This document shows, piece after piece, positions 25,113 through 32,692 of a stretch of 64,000 nucleotides of DNA (the stretch's first letter is position 1; each line of letters opens with the position of its first letter). A program made the position numbers and the translations under genes. The notes beneath the pieces were generated by a model. It had not been told where the DNA came from and did no database searches. It saw nothing but the letters and a program-made list of their open reading frames with translations. The DNA comes from Streptomyces sp. NBC_00525 (GTDB lineage: Bacteria; Actinomycetota; Actinomycetes; Streptomycetales; Streptomycetaceae): positions 2,604,001 to 2,668,000 of the forward strand of contig NZ_CP107834.1 of the NCBI RefSeq assembly GCF_036346595.1. The letters are read 5' to 3'.

Positions 25113-25742
25113 TCAGCCGCCCGCCGTCTGGTCCACCTTGAAGTCCATGTGGACGGTGCCGCCGGAGATCGACTGCGCGGTGACCGTCACGCCGTACTGG
25201 CTGCCCCCGTCCGTGAGCCGGCAGCGAACCATGGCGCCGACCCGGGCCGGCAGGTCCTGGGGGCAGGTGAAGGTGTCGGGCTCCTTGCCCACCTGGGCGG
25301 CGAGGGCGGCCCTGCCCTGCCGGGCGACCTCGGCCTTGTCCACGGCGCCGGCCGTGCCGGTGGCGCCGGACGGGGAGCCGGAGGGCTGCGGGTCGGCGGA
25401 CGCGCCGGAGTCCGCGCCACCGTCCACCTTGTAGTCCATCTTCACGTCGTCACCGTCGACGCTGCGCACGGTGACGGTCATGCCGAGCTTCTTGCCGCCG
25501 TCCGTGAGCGTGCAGCGCACCGACGCGCCGACCTCGGCCTTGAGGTCGTCCTCACAGGTCACGTCCTCGGGGGCGCGCCCGACCTGCTTCTCCAGTCCGG
25601 CGGACGCCTGCTCGGCGACCTCGTCCTTCTTGACGACCTTGTCGCCGCCGAAGCTGAACGAACAACCGGAGACGAGGAACAGAGCCAGCGTCCCGGCCGA
25701 CACCGCGGCCAACCCCCGGCCGCGCCGCACGGACTTCCTCAT
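25113..25742 (-). CDS. Lipoprotein with two DUF4333 repeats
   Basis: A 209-aa protein. The signal peptide ends in the lipobox LVSGC (Cys near residue 27). Two homologous DUF4333 modules follow (residues ~33-105 and ~130-209), joined by a Ser/Pro/Gly linker. Each has a conserved Cys pair: VTCEDDL...VRCTLTDGG and FTCPQDL...VRCRLTDGG. The start is the ATG at 25742, since the longer frame adds a non-signal leader. Surface-exposed, function unknown. The duplication is internal, as the modules are clearly similar but diverged. Confidence 0.9.
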   Translation of the reverse strand: MRKSVRRGRGLAAVSAGTLALFLVSGCSFSFGGDKVVKKDEVAEQASAGLEKQVGRAPEDVTCEDDLKAEVGASVRCTLTDGGKKLGMTVTVRSVDGDDVKMDYKVDGGADSGASADPQPSGSPSGATGTAGAVDKAEVARQGRAALAAQVGKEPDTFTCPQDLPARVGAMVRCRLTDGGSQYGVTVTAQSISGGTVHMDFKVDQTAGG

Positions 25743-25888
25743 GGTTCCCCCTCGGTACGGTGTACACATCAAAATCAGCCATCCACGCTAGCACCGGGCC
25801 CGGCGGCGCCCCGGACCGGCTGTCGGCCGGCCCACCGCAGCGGCAGATCCCCGGGTATGTGTTCGGCCCCTCGCGTACCGTTCCGCCC

Positions 25889-27649
25889 ATGACTGCGGGT
25901 TTCGAGGGACGCGTGATCGATGGGCGCTTCGAACTGCTGGAGCGGCTCGGTGGCGGAGGCATGGGGCTGGTCTGGCGGGCGCGTGACATCGTCCTGCACC
26001 GGGAAGTGGCGCTGAAGGAGGTACGGCCGCCCGATCCGGAGCTGCTGCGGCTGCGCCCGGACGCGCCGGAGATGCTGCGGAAGCGGGTGCTGCGCGAGGC
26101 CGTGTCGCTGGCCCGGATCACCCACCCGAACGTGGTGACCATCCACCACATCGTGAGTTCGCCGGAGGTGGAGCACCCCTGGCTGGTGATGGAGCTGGTC
26201 TCGGGCGGCTCGCTCCAGGACCGGCTGGAGCGCGGCCTGTGCACGCCGGCCGAGGCGGCGCTGCTGGGCCGGGGCGTGCTGGCCGGGCTGCGGGCCGCGC
26301 ACGAGGCGGGCATCCTGCACCGTGACGTGAAGCCGGGCAACGTGCTGCTGCGTACGGACGGCACACCGCTGCTCACGGACTTCGGGATCGCCGCCGTACG
26401 CGAGGCGACCAGCCTCACCAACACCGGTGAACTGGTGGGCTCCCCCGACTACATGGCTCCGGAGCGGCTGCGCGGGCACGACGACGAGCCGTCGTCGGAC
26501 CTGTGGTCGCTGGCGATGATGCTGTACGTCGCGGTGGAGGGCCACCATCCGATGCGCCGCTCGTCCACCCTCGCGACGCTGGCCGCGATCCTGGAGGAGG
26601 ACGTTCCGGGCCCCCGCCAGGCGGGGGCACTCGGCCCCGTACTGCGGTCCGTCCTGGTCAAGGACGTCGCCTCGCGGCCGGACGCGGAGCGGCTGGACCG
26701 GCTGCTCGCCGAGGTGGCGGACGAGCGTCCCGCGACGGTCGTCGAGGACGCGCGACCGGCGTCCGGCCCCTCGGCCGCGTACACCCCGACCGCGCCCGGA
26801 ACCCCGGCGCCGACGGCCGGCTACACGCCCACGGAGCCGGGAACCCCGGTGCCGCCGGGTGCTTCTCAGCCGCCGCGGCCGGAACCGGCCGACGCCCGTC
26901 CGGGCGGGGACACCGAGGGACGGGGCGAGCCCTCGGCGACGACGGGCCGGACGCCTGTGCAGGGCACCGGGAGCAACCGGGCCGTGCGCCGGGTGCTGAT
27001 ACCCGGAGTCCTGCTGACGGCCGTGGTGGCCGGGCTGCTGAACAGGGGGCTCATACCCGGCCTCGGCGACGACGACAACGCGTCCGCGGGCGCCAAGCCC
27101 ACGCGGTCCGCGACCCACTCCCCCTCCTCCACACCGAGCCCGACACCGACGCCCTCCCTCACTCCCACGCCCTCCGCCACACCGACCGAGGACACGGACC
27201 TCGTCAGCGCGGCGGGCGGCCGGCGGATCGTCAAGGAACTCAAAGCGGTGACGGGCGGAACGAAGGTGCTCGCCTGGTTCTCCATCCATCAGAGCCACGC
27301 CTCGGGCAACGTGCCCGTGAAGGACAAGAAGATGCCGAACGACCGGGTCTACGACGGCTTCTCGTACAACGACGGCTCCGGCAAGCTCGACGGCAACAAG
27401 GGCATCCTCGACGGTCAGACCCCGATGGACCTCAGCAAGGTCGACTGGGACAGCTTCCCCCGCCTCCTGCGCGTCGGCTACAAGGAGATGGGCGTACGGA
27501 ACGCGGACCCCACGAAGACGTATGTGATCTTCGACTGGGAAGACGGCAAGCAGGCCATGCGGTTCTACATCAACGGCGACTACCGGACCTCGGCCATGCT
27601 CACCGCCTCGTTCGACGGCACGATCCTCCGGCGGCACAACGCACGCTGA
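25889..27649 (+). CDS. Transmembrane serine/threonine protein kinase (PASTA-less)
   Basis: A 586-aa kinase. The P-loop is LGGGGMGLVWRA (20-31), the ATP-anchoring lysine K43 is in VALKEV, the catalytic loop is HRDVKPGN (144-151, D146) and the metal-binding DFG is at 164-166. A Pro/Thr-rich juxtamembrane linker follows (~285-365), with two similar YTPT-x-PGTP motifs, then one membrane helix (~371-390) and a Ser/Thr/Pro stalk. The extracellular domain of ~150 residues holds the sequences AWFSIHQSHASG and YVIFDWEDGKQAMRFYINGDY. The ectodomain is not PASTA and I do not recognise it; it is presumably the sensor. The kinase active site looks intact. Confidence 0.92.
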   Translation: MTAGFEGRVIDGRFELLERLGGGGMGLVWRARDIVLHREVALKEVRPPDPELLRLRPDAPEMLRKRVLREAVSLARITHPNVVTIHHIVSSPEVEHPWLVMELVSGGSLQDRLERGLCTPAEAALLGRGVLAGLRAAHEAGILHRDVKPGNVLLRTDGTPLLTDFGIAAVREATSLTNTGELVGSPDYMAPERLRGHDDEPSSDLWSLAMMLYVAVEGHHPMRRSSTLATLAAILEEDVPGPRQAGALGPVLRSVLVKDVASRPDAERLDRLLAEVADERPATVVEDARPASGPSAAYTPTAPGTPAPTAGYTPTEPGTPVPPGASQPPRPEPADARPGGDTEGRGEPSATTGRTPVQGTGSNRAVRRVLIPGVLLTAVVAGLLNRGLIPGLGDDDNASAGAKPTRSATHSPSSTPSPTPTPSLTPTPSATPTEDTDLVSAAGGRRIVKELKAVTGGTKVLAWFSIHQSHASGNVPVKDKKMPNDRVYDGFSYNDGSGKLDGNKGILDGQTPMDLSKVDWDSFPRLLRVGYKEMGVRNADPTKTYVIFDWEDGKQAMRFYINGDYRTSAMLTASFDGTILRRHNAR

Positions 27650-27664
27650 CCCCGGCTACGGGGT
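27649..27664. terminator. Small hairpin spanning two convergent stops
   Basis: ACCCCG-GCTA-CGGGGT between the kinase stop and the HATPase stop, only 6 bp apart. Short stem, so a weak or partial terminator at best. Confidence 0.4.
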
Positions 27665-28081
27665 GCCCGGTGCCACCCGCGCCCACACCGTCTTCCCGAT
27701 GACCCGGTCCGCCACACCCCACTCCGCCGCCAGCGCAGCCACCAGCCGCAGCCCGTACCCCGACTCCGCGTCGGGCCCGCCCGCGCACAGCTCGGGCCGC
27801 CGCTCGCCACGTGCGTCCGACACCTCGACGCGGAACCCGCCCGCCTCCTCGGGCAGCACCCGCAGCTCGAAGTCCCGCCCCGTCACGCGGCCGTGCAGCA
27901 CCGCGTTGGCCGCCAGCTCGGCCACGACGACGGCCACGTCGTCGGACAGCGCGCTCCCGTAGGGCACGCCCCAGGCGTCCAGCTGTTGCACGGCGAGGCG
28001 GCGGGCGAGCCGGGCCCCGCGACGTGAGGCACTGAAACGCTGGACGAATTCGGTACCCACAAGAGTGATTTCGGCGTTCAT
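27656..28081 (-). CDS. HATPase_c anti-sigma-like regulatory kinase (AbaA-type)
   Basis: A 141-aa protein of the RsbW/SpoIIAB-like ATPase family. The N-box is VAVVVAELAANAVLHG with the Glu and Asn in place. The G1-like segment is SDARGER, and the GYGLRLVAALA stretch closes the ATP lid. It lies divergent from an XRE regulator whose DUF397 partner follows, matching the three-gene arrangement of whiJ/abaA-type loci that affect sporulation and antibiotic production in Streptomyces. Its partner sigma factor or antagonist is not identifiable from sequence. Confidence 0.88.
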   Translation of the reverse strand: MNAEITLVGTEFVQRFSASRRGARLARRLAVQQLDAWGVPYGSALSDDVAVVVAELAANAVLHGRVTGRDFELRVLPEEAGGFRVEVSDARGERRPELCAGGPDAESGYGLRLVAALAAEWGVADRVIGKTVWARVAPGTP

Positions 28082-28215
28082 GTGACTCAGCGTGGCCGCG
28101 TACTCGTACGCTGACCAGGAGTGACACCACGACTCCGTGGAGCGGTACGGCCCTGCCCTACCGGCTGTACGGGAAGTCGGCCGTGACCGGACGGACAGAG
28201 GCGGTACGGGGCTAG

Positions 28216-29082
28216 ATGACGAACACGCAACGTGAGGAACGACCGGAGCGCCCGGTCGAATCGGACGGGACGGCGCACCTGTTCAGGGCGCTGGGCCGCC
28301 AGTTGAAGTTCCTGCGCGAACAGGCGGGCATGAGCCAACGGGAGTTGGCCCAGGCGACGCACTGCGGCGAGGACCTGATCTCCGCGATGGAACGGGGCGT
28401 ACGCACGCCCCAGGTGGAGTTCCTGGCCCTGGCGGACAGGGCGCTGAAAACGGGTGGGCTGCTGTCGTCGGCGGCGGAGGAGGTGAGGGAAGCGCTGGGC
28501 CGCGTCCGGACGCGGCATCCGGGGTGGTTCCGGGACTACGCGCGGACGGAGGCGGAGGCAGTAGCCGTCCACGGATACAGCGCCCAGGCGATTCCTGGTC
28601 TGCTCCAGACGGAGGCATACGCGCGAGCGACGTTCATCCAGCGTCGACCGTTGCTGAGCGAGGAGACCATCGAGAAGCGGGTCGCCGATCGCCTCGCGCG
28701 ACAACAGGTCTTCGAGCGCTGGCCTCCGCCCACCTTCAGCTACGTCCTGGAGGAGACCGCCTTACGCCGTCCGCTCGGCGGGCGGGATGTCCACGCGGAA
28801 CAGTTGCGGCGCATCATGCACTTCGGGCGCCTGCGCAATGTGGAGATCCAGGTCATGCCCACGGACCGGGAGGAACACGCAGCACTCGACGGCACGTTCA
28901 CACTGATCGACCCCAAGGGCCGCCCTCAAGTTGCCTACACCGAGCTCTACGGGAAGGCGAGGCTGATCACCGACCAAAACGAGGTGCGTGTGTACAGCGA
29001 ACGCTATGGGATCATCCGAGCGCAGGCACTCTCCCCGAGGGAGTCCCTGACGTTCATTGAGAAGGTGTTGGGAGACCGATGA
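28216..29082 (+). CDS. XRE-family regulator with DUF5753 domain (WhiJ-like)
   Basis: A 288-aa protein. Residues ~20-75 form the HTH (LGRQLKFLREQAGMSQRELA...EDLISAMERGVRTP), followed by DUF5753 with AQAIPGLLQTEAYARA and IQVMPTDREEHAALDG. Its stop overlaps the start of the DUF397 gene (ATGA), so the pair is translationally coupled. With the divergent HATPase it forms a whiJ/abaA-like set. The 134-bp divergent gap contains both promoters. Confidence 0.93.
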   Translation: MTNTQREERPERPVESDGTAHLFRALGRQLKFLREQAGMSQRELAQATHCGEDLISAMERGVRTPQVEFLALADRALKTGGLLSSAAEEVREALGRVRTRHPGWFRDYARTEAEAVAVHGYSAQAIPGLLQTEAYARATFIQRRPLLSEETIEKRVADRLARQQVFERWPPPTFSYVLEETALRRPLGGRDVHAEQLRRIMHFGRLRNVEIQVMPTDREEHAALDGTFTLIDPKGRPQVAYTELYGKARLITDQNEVRVYSERYGIIRAQALSPRESLTFIEKVLGDR

Positions 29083-29324
29083 ACACTGAGCAACTGCACT
29101 GGTTCAAGAGCAGCTACAGCACAGGTGAGGGCGGCAACTGCATCGAGGTCGCCTTCGACTGGCGCAAGTCGAGCTACAGCACGGGCGAGGGCGGGGAGTG
29201 CATTGAGGTCGCGTCGTGCGACTCCGCCGTGCATGTGCGCGACTCGAAGAACATCCCCGGCCCCCACTTCGACGTGGCGCCCACGGCCTGGTCCGCGTTC
29301 GTCACGTACGCCCGCCAGGGCTGA
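29079..29324 (+). CDS. DUF397 domain protein with a duplicated N-terminal motif
   Basis: An 81-aa protein, longer than the ~65-aa norm. An 18-residue block is present twice: WFKSSYSTGEGGNCIEVA and, exactly 20 residues later, WRKSSYSTGEGGECIEVA. The usual VHVRDSK and WSAFVTYARQ then follow once. In DNA the units are at 29100-29153 and 29160-29213, offset by 60 bp. The copies differ at several synonymous sites, so the duplication is not brand new, or one copy came from another DUF397 gene. It is coupled to the XRE gene by an ATGA overlap. Confidence 0.93.
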   Translation: MNTEQLHWFKSSYSTGEGGNCIEVAFDWRKSSYSTGEGGECIEVASCDSAVHVRDSKNIPGPHFDVAPTAWSAFVTYARQG

Positions 29325-29332
29325 CCTGCCCC

Positions 29333-29368
29333 GGACGGCGAGCCCCGCCCAGGGCGCTCGCCGTCCGC
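29333..29368 (+). terminator. Hairpin terminator after the XRE/DUF397 pair
   Basis: Eleven-bp stem CGGACGGCGAG / CTCGCCGTCCG with a 14-base loop, starting 9 bp past the DUF397 stop. It isolates the pair from the downstream deacetylase gene. Confidence 0.75.
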
Positions 29369-29416
29369 CTGCCGGAGGCGTATGTTCCGCTTAGTGACCG
29401 AGTATTGACTCTCCGC

Positions 29417-29430
29417 TTGGTCTATACCAA
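29417..29430. promoter_or_regulatory. DasR-like (dre) box at the deacetylase start
   Basis: TTGGTCTATACCAA contains TGGTCTATACCA, one base away from the dre core TGGTCTAGACCA bound by DasR, the GntR repressor of chitin and N-acetylglucosamine genes. It lies directly on the 5' edge of the polysaccharide deacetylase gene. It also contains TATACC, so it may overlap a -10 element. No dasR gene is in the window. Confidence 0.6.
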
Positions 29431-30161
29431 TGATTCGACGCATGCCGAATCTGAGAAGAACTCTCGCCGTGCTCGCGCCACTGCTGCTGGCCGCGGGCCT
29501 TGCCGCCCCCGCCTCGGCGGCCCCGGCCCCCGCCGGCTCCGCTGCCTGGCCGCCGCCCGCCACCGCCTACAACCACGTCGACACCGACGACCCGGTCCTC
29601 TTCATCACCATCGACGACGGCTGGGGCACCGAGGACGCCGCCGGGGCCCAACGCCTGCTCATCGAGCGGCGGGTCCCCGCCTCGCTGTTCCTGCTGCCCG
29701 ACGCCTACAAGCGCGACCCGGCCTACTACCGCACCCTGCTCGCCAACAGCCCGGCGCGGGTGGAGAACCACACCCTGACCCACCGTGACATGACCACCCT
29801 CAGCGAGGCCGAGCAGCGCCAGGAGATCTGCGGGGCCCGCGACCGCCAGCTCGCCGCCTTCGGCGACAGCCCCCAGCTCTTCCGCCCGGCGGGCGGCGCG
29901 ACCTACCAGTGGCCGTACTACAACGACGCGACCCGGACCGCCGCCGCTGCCTGCGGCGCCCGCTCCGTCGTCACCTGGACCCACGACCTGACGACCTGGG
30001 GCGAGTGGTCACCCGAGGTGCCCGAGCTGAAGTCCGGGGACATCGTGCTCCTCCACATGGGACCGCAGCTGGAGGGCGACCTGCGCCGCGTCCTCGCCGC
30101 CGCGGACGAGGCGAACCTCACCCCGGCCCGACTGCGCGACTACCTCCGCAACGCCTCCTGA
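29430..30161 (+). CDS. Secreted polysaccharide deacetylase (NodB fold)
   Basis: A 243-aa protein with a signal peptide (MPNLRRTLAVLAPLLLAAGL through ASA, residues ~5-31) and the NodB catalytic motifs: TIDDGW (D62-D63, the base and metal Asp), ENHTLTH (H114 and H118, metal ligands) and FRPAGG. It probably removes acetyl groups from chitin-like or peptidoglycan sugars outside the cell. The frame starts at ATG 29430; ATG 29442 fits a normal signal peptide equally well, and neither has a clear ribosome binding site. The dre-like box fits control by GlcNAc availability. Confidence 0.9.
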   Translation: MIRRMPNLRRTLAVLAPLLLAAGLAAPASAAPAPAGSAAWPPPATAYNHVDTDDPVLFITIDDGWGTEDAAGAQRLLIERRVPASLFLLPDAYKRDPAYYRTLLANSPARVENHTLTHRDMTTLSEAEQRQEICGARDRQLAAFGDSPQLFRPAGGATYQWPYYNDATRTAAAACGARSVVTWTHDLTTWGEWSPEVPELKSGDIVLLHMGPQLEGDLRRVLAAADEANLTPARLRDYLRNAS

Positions 30162-30310
30162 CCCCAGACCGGCGGCGCCGCGATCCGGGTGCTGATCCTC
30201 TCGGAGAAGACCGGATCGCATCCGGCTTCCGCCAGGGCGTCGAGCCGGCTCTGGAGTTCTTGCTGGGCGGTACTGCAACGCGCGTACCCCACTCTCGTGG
30301 GCTTCGTCAC
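30140..30310 (-). pseudogene. Remnant of a serine recombinase (resolvase/invertase) N-terminus
   Basis: The GTG at 30310 opens TKPTRVGYARCSTAQQELQS, then RLDALAEAGCDPVFSERIS. This is the first ~45 residues of a resolvase-type catalytic domain, including the catalytic Ser of the YAR-x-ST motif. The homology stops near 30178; unrelated codons and a stop follow inside the 3' end of the deacetylase gene. Full proteins have ~190 residues or more, so this is a truncated relic. Its start overlaps the stop of the truncated isomerase gene. Confidence 0.75.
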
Positions 30311-30969
30311 GGACTTCCGGGCGGGCACCTCACAGGTGGGGCAGTCGCACTGTTGGACGACATTTGCGAGAGCCGCGGACTACCGCCAACCCGCCGACCC
30401 GGGTCGTGATGCCCGCCGGCCCGCGTGCGGACTCGGAGCAGCGCCGACCGGTCGTGGACCGGTACCAGCATGCGTGGTGCGCCGGGCGCGGCGATCCGTG
30501 GCGCGTCGGTCGGATGCGGATCGTCCGCGGTGAGCCCGAGCGCGGCGACGATCGCGGCGCGCTCGTCCGGTGCCGGGTGACGCAGCGCGACGAGGCCCTG
30601 GTCGAACCACACCTCGATGCCGGCGGGGCGGCGGATCGCGACGGTGTCGAATGTGCGCCCGCCGGTGTGTTGGCGGTCGTTCAGCTCGCCCAGCGCGGTG
30701 CGGGTCAACCGGACGGCCTGCGCGGCAACGGTGCCGTGGCCGCAGCCGGACAGTTCGGCGGAGGCGGTGAAGAACCGGACCGGCCGGCCACCGTCCGGCG
30801 TCCGCCCCGGACCGAGGAACGCCGCGTGCGAGGTCCCGGCCGCGGCAGCGACCGCACGCCGGTTCGCGTCCGTCGCCTCCGGGTCGTCGTCGGTGACAGC
30901 CGTGGGGCTGCCGCCCCGGCCGTCGCGCCGCACGCACGCATCAACCACCGTCACATCCGGCCAGGACAT
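30307..30969 (-). pseudogene. PhzF-family isomerase, C-terminally truncated
   Basis: The frame codes for 220 residues. The first ~150 follow the PhzF N-terminal half: DVTVVDACVRRDGRGGSPTAV at the start (family VDVFT-x-R-x-GRGNPLAVV) and VRFFTASAELSGCGHGTVAA (family RFFTP-x-x-ELPFCGHAT). After MLVPVHDRSALLRVR the homology ends, and a ~40-residue tail leads to the recombinase remnant. Normal proteins have 260-300 residues in two half-barrels, with the second half missing here. Probably non-functional, although the frame itself is open. Confidence 0.65.
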
Positions 30970-31436
30970 CGGCCCCCCTTTGACCCTCGACGCACCGGCA
31001 ACCGCGAACGGCGTTCCGGAGATGGCCGGGACCTGGCCGCGACGGCACGCTCCGAACGCGTCCCGGAGCGTCCCGGCCTGCCTCGGCCGGTGCCGTCCTG
31101 CACCGGATAGTCGATGACGACCACACCGCCGGTGGCGTAGTTGGCGACATCGGCGGCCAGCCGCCGGCCTTGCGGCGACGACCGCGCCGCGGCCAGGGCG
31201 GTGGCGTCGGCGAAGTCGGCCTCGAAGACCGCGAAGTACGGCGCTTCTCCGTTGGTCGCCGCCACGTCGAAGCTGTAGCGCCACGCAAGCAGGCCGGGCC
31301 AATCCATGACCAGCGGAAGGTGGTTGTTCACGTAGTAGTCGCGGAAGTGGTCAGGGTCGGCGGGCTTGGGATACAGGACCACCAACTTATGCATGACGGC
31401 CTGTCGCGCCTCGGAGTACTCCTGGGCAGTGCTCAT
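30951..31436 (-). CDS. EthD-family protein
   Basis: A 161-aa frame. Residues ~15-110 match the EthD dimeric alpha/beta-barrel family (MHKLVVLYPKPADPDHFRDY, then NNHLPLV, EADFADATALAAA and a final VVVIDYPVQ strand). The last ~50 Arg/Gly-rich residues are atypical and overlap the start of the truncated PhzF gene by 19 bp, so the true C-terminus may be altered. The ATG at 31436 overlaps the stop of the AhpD-like gene (ATGA), indicating coupling. EthD proteins support degradation or ring chemistry of small organic molecules; the substrate is unknown. Confidence 0.8.
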   Translation of the reverse strand: MSTAQEYSEARQAVMHKLVVLYPKPADPDHFRDYYVNNHLPLVMDWPGLLAWRYSFDVAATNGEAPYFAVFEADFADATALAAARSSPQGRRLAADVANYATGGVVVIDYPVQDGTGRGRPGRSGTRSERAVAARSRPSPERRSRLPVRRGSKGGRCPGRM

Positions 31437-32017
31437 CGGCTGGTCCCGGTCGTGAGGGGGAGAAAGTCGGCGAAGCGAGGCGCGCCGGACTCGTGCGGCA
31501 CGCGCGTGGCGCGCGCGGCGAAGCTGACGGCGTGGTACCACCCGCACAGCAGAAGCAGATCGAGCAGCTGGAGCTCATCGAAGACCGACACGAGCCGTGT
31601 CCACAGCGCGTCGTCGATGTCGGAACACTCGTGCAGCGCATCGACAGCGAGAATGAGCAGCCGTTCCCTCTCGGACGTCCAGCACTCGTCAGCGGGGCCG
31701 CCGTGCACCAGGGATACCGCCTGCTCGCGGGTGAGTCCGACCCGGTCGGCGAACGTCATCATGTGCACGCCCCACTCGTACTCGCAGCCGCACAGCGCGC
31801 ACGTCCGGTCGATGACGATCTCGCGTTCCCGCATGGTCAGGGTCAGCTGTCTGCCCAACTCGTAGCGGCCCCACCCGTGCATGGCGTCGGCCATGGGGAT
31901 GTTTCTGGCGAACATCCGGAACAGCCCGATCGGCGGGGCGTCCCCGGCCATCATGCGCGCCAGCAGTGTGCCGGCCCGGTCGGTGTACGGCGGGTCCAGC
32001 AGGGCTATCCGCGACAT
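31433..32017 (-). CDS. Carboxymuconolactone decarboxylase/AhpD-like protein
   Basis: A 194-aa protein of the CMD family with the redox-type motif C-A-L-C-G-C-EYEWGVHM (residues ~74-86): a C-x-x-C plus a following Glu and His, the AhpD-like proton relay layout. It is divergent from an HxlR regulator and coupled to an EthD gene. The HxlR regulator binds, by inference, two identical palindromes in the gap. Probably part of a small detoxification or ring-modification operon. Confidence 0.88.
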   Translation of the reverse strand: MSRIALLDPPYTDRAGTLLARMMAGDAPPIGLFRMFARNIPMADAMHGWGRYELGRQLTLTMREREIVIDRTCALCGCEYEWGVHMMTFADRVGLTREQAVSLVHGGPADECWTSERERLLILAVDALHECSDIDDALWTRLVSVFDELQLLDLLLLCGWYHAVSFAARATRVPHESGAPRFADFLPLTTGTSR

Positions 32018-32036
32018 CGGCTCTCCCGTCCAGTTC

Positions 32037-32087
32037 GTTTCGAAATCAGAAACGCCGAGTGGATGCTAGTGTTTCGAATAACGAAAC
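32037..32087. promoter_or_regulatory. Two identical-type operators for the HxlR regulator
   Basis: Two copies of GTTTC-N7-GAAAC: 32037-32053 (spacer GAAATCA) and 32071-32087 (spacer GAATAAC). Their centres are 34 bp apart, about three helical turns, so two dimers could bind on one face. They lie in the 88-bp gap between the divergent AhpD-like gene and the hxlR-type gene, and the sequence after each site is again similar (GC). Confidence 0.8.
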
Positions 32088-32105
32088 GCAAGGACTAGGA
32101 GGGGT

Positions 32106-32459
32106 ATGCCGACGCCGCGCCCAGGAACACCGGTTCGTGGATCGACGACCGGCCGTCCCCTCATGGCCGCGATGGACCTGTTCGGCCGTCGGTGGGCGCT
32201 GCGGATTCTCTGGGAACTGCGTGCGGGTCCGCTCGGCGCCCGCGCACTGCTGGCACGGTGCGAAGGGCTGTCGTCCAGCGTCCTCTACCAGCGACTCCGT
32301 GAACTCGCATCGAGCGGGATCATCGCCCCCTCAGCCGATGGCTACGAGCTGACCCGGCTGGGGACAGCACTCCGTGATGCCCTCCATCCGCTCGACGAAT
32401 GGGCGATCACCTGGGCGCAGGAGCAGGGACACAACGATCAGGAGCCCACGGAGACGTGA
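32106..32459 (+). CDS. HxlR-family transcriptional regulator
   Basis: A 117-aa winged-helix regulator: MAAMDLFGRRWALRILWELR (residues ~20-39), the recognition region SSVLYQRLRELASSGII, and a basic wing. HxlR proteins often sense reactive aldehydes, quinones or disulfide stress through a cysteine near the N-terminus of the HTH; this one has a Cys in LARCEGLSSS instead. AGGAGGGG precedes the ATG. It probably controls the divergent AhpD-like/EthD operon and itself through the paired operators. Confidence 0.93.
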   Translation: MPTPRPGTPVRGSTTGRPLMAAMDLFGRRWALRILWELRAGPLGARALLARCEGLSSSVLYQRLRELASSGIIAPSADGYELTRLGTALRDALHPLDEWAITWAQEQGHNDQEPTET

Positions 32460-32493
32460 AGGTCACGCCCGACCAGGTGGAGCGGTGATCTGA

Positions 32494-32658
32494 CGGCCGC
32501 CGACTCGGGACACGGACTCACGCGGCCTGCCCCAAGGGGCCGCACCCAACGGCTCCGCCATGCGGCGCCGCATACACGTCGGACGCTACCGAGTGCTGTA
32601 CGAGGTCATGGAGGCTCGGGTCACCGTCATCGTGATCCACGTCGGCCGCGTCGGCTGA
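32494..32658 (+). pseudogene. Remnant of a RelE/ParE-type toxin C-terminus
   Basis: The frame after the stop at 32491 ends with MRRRIHVGRYRVLYEV and VTVIVIHVGRVG, the last two strands of a RelE-fold mRNA interferase. The N-terminal half and any antitoxin gene are missing. An ATG at 32560 opens only 32 codons. It marks another degraded mobile-type gene in this segment. The rest of the 32460-32692 gap holds nothing recognisable. Confidence 0.65.
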
Positions 32659-32692
32659 ACTCCTGGCCCCACACCGGCCGGCCCCGGTCCCC

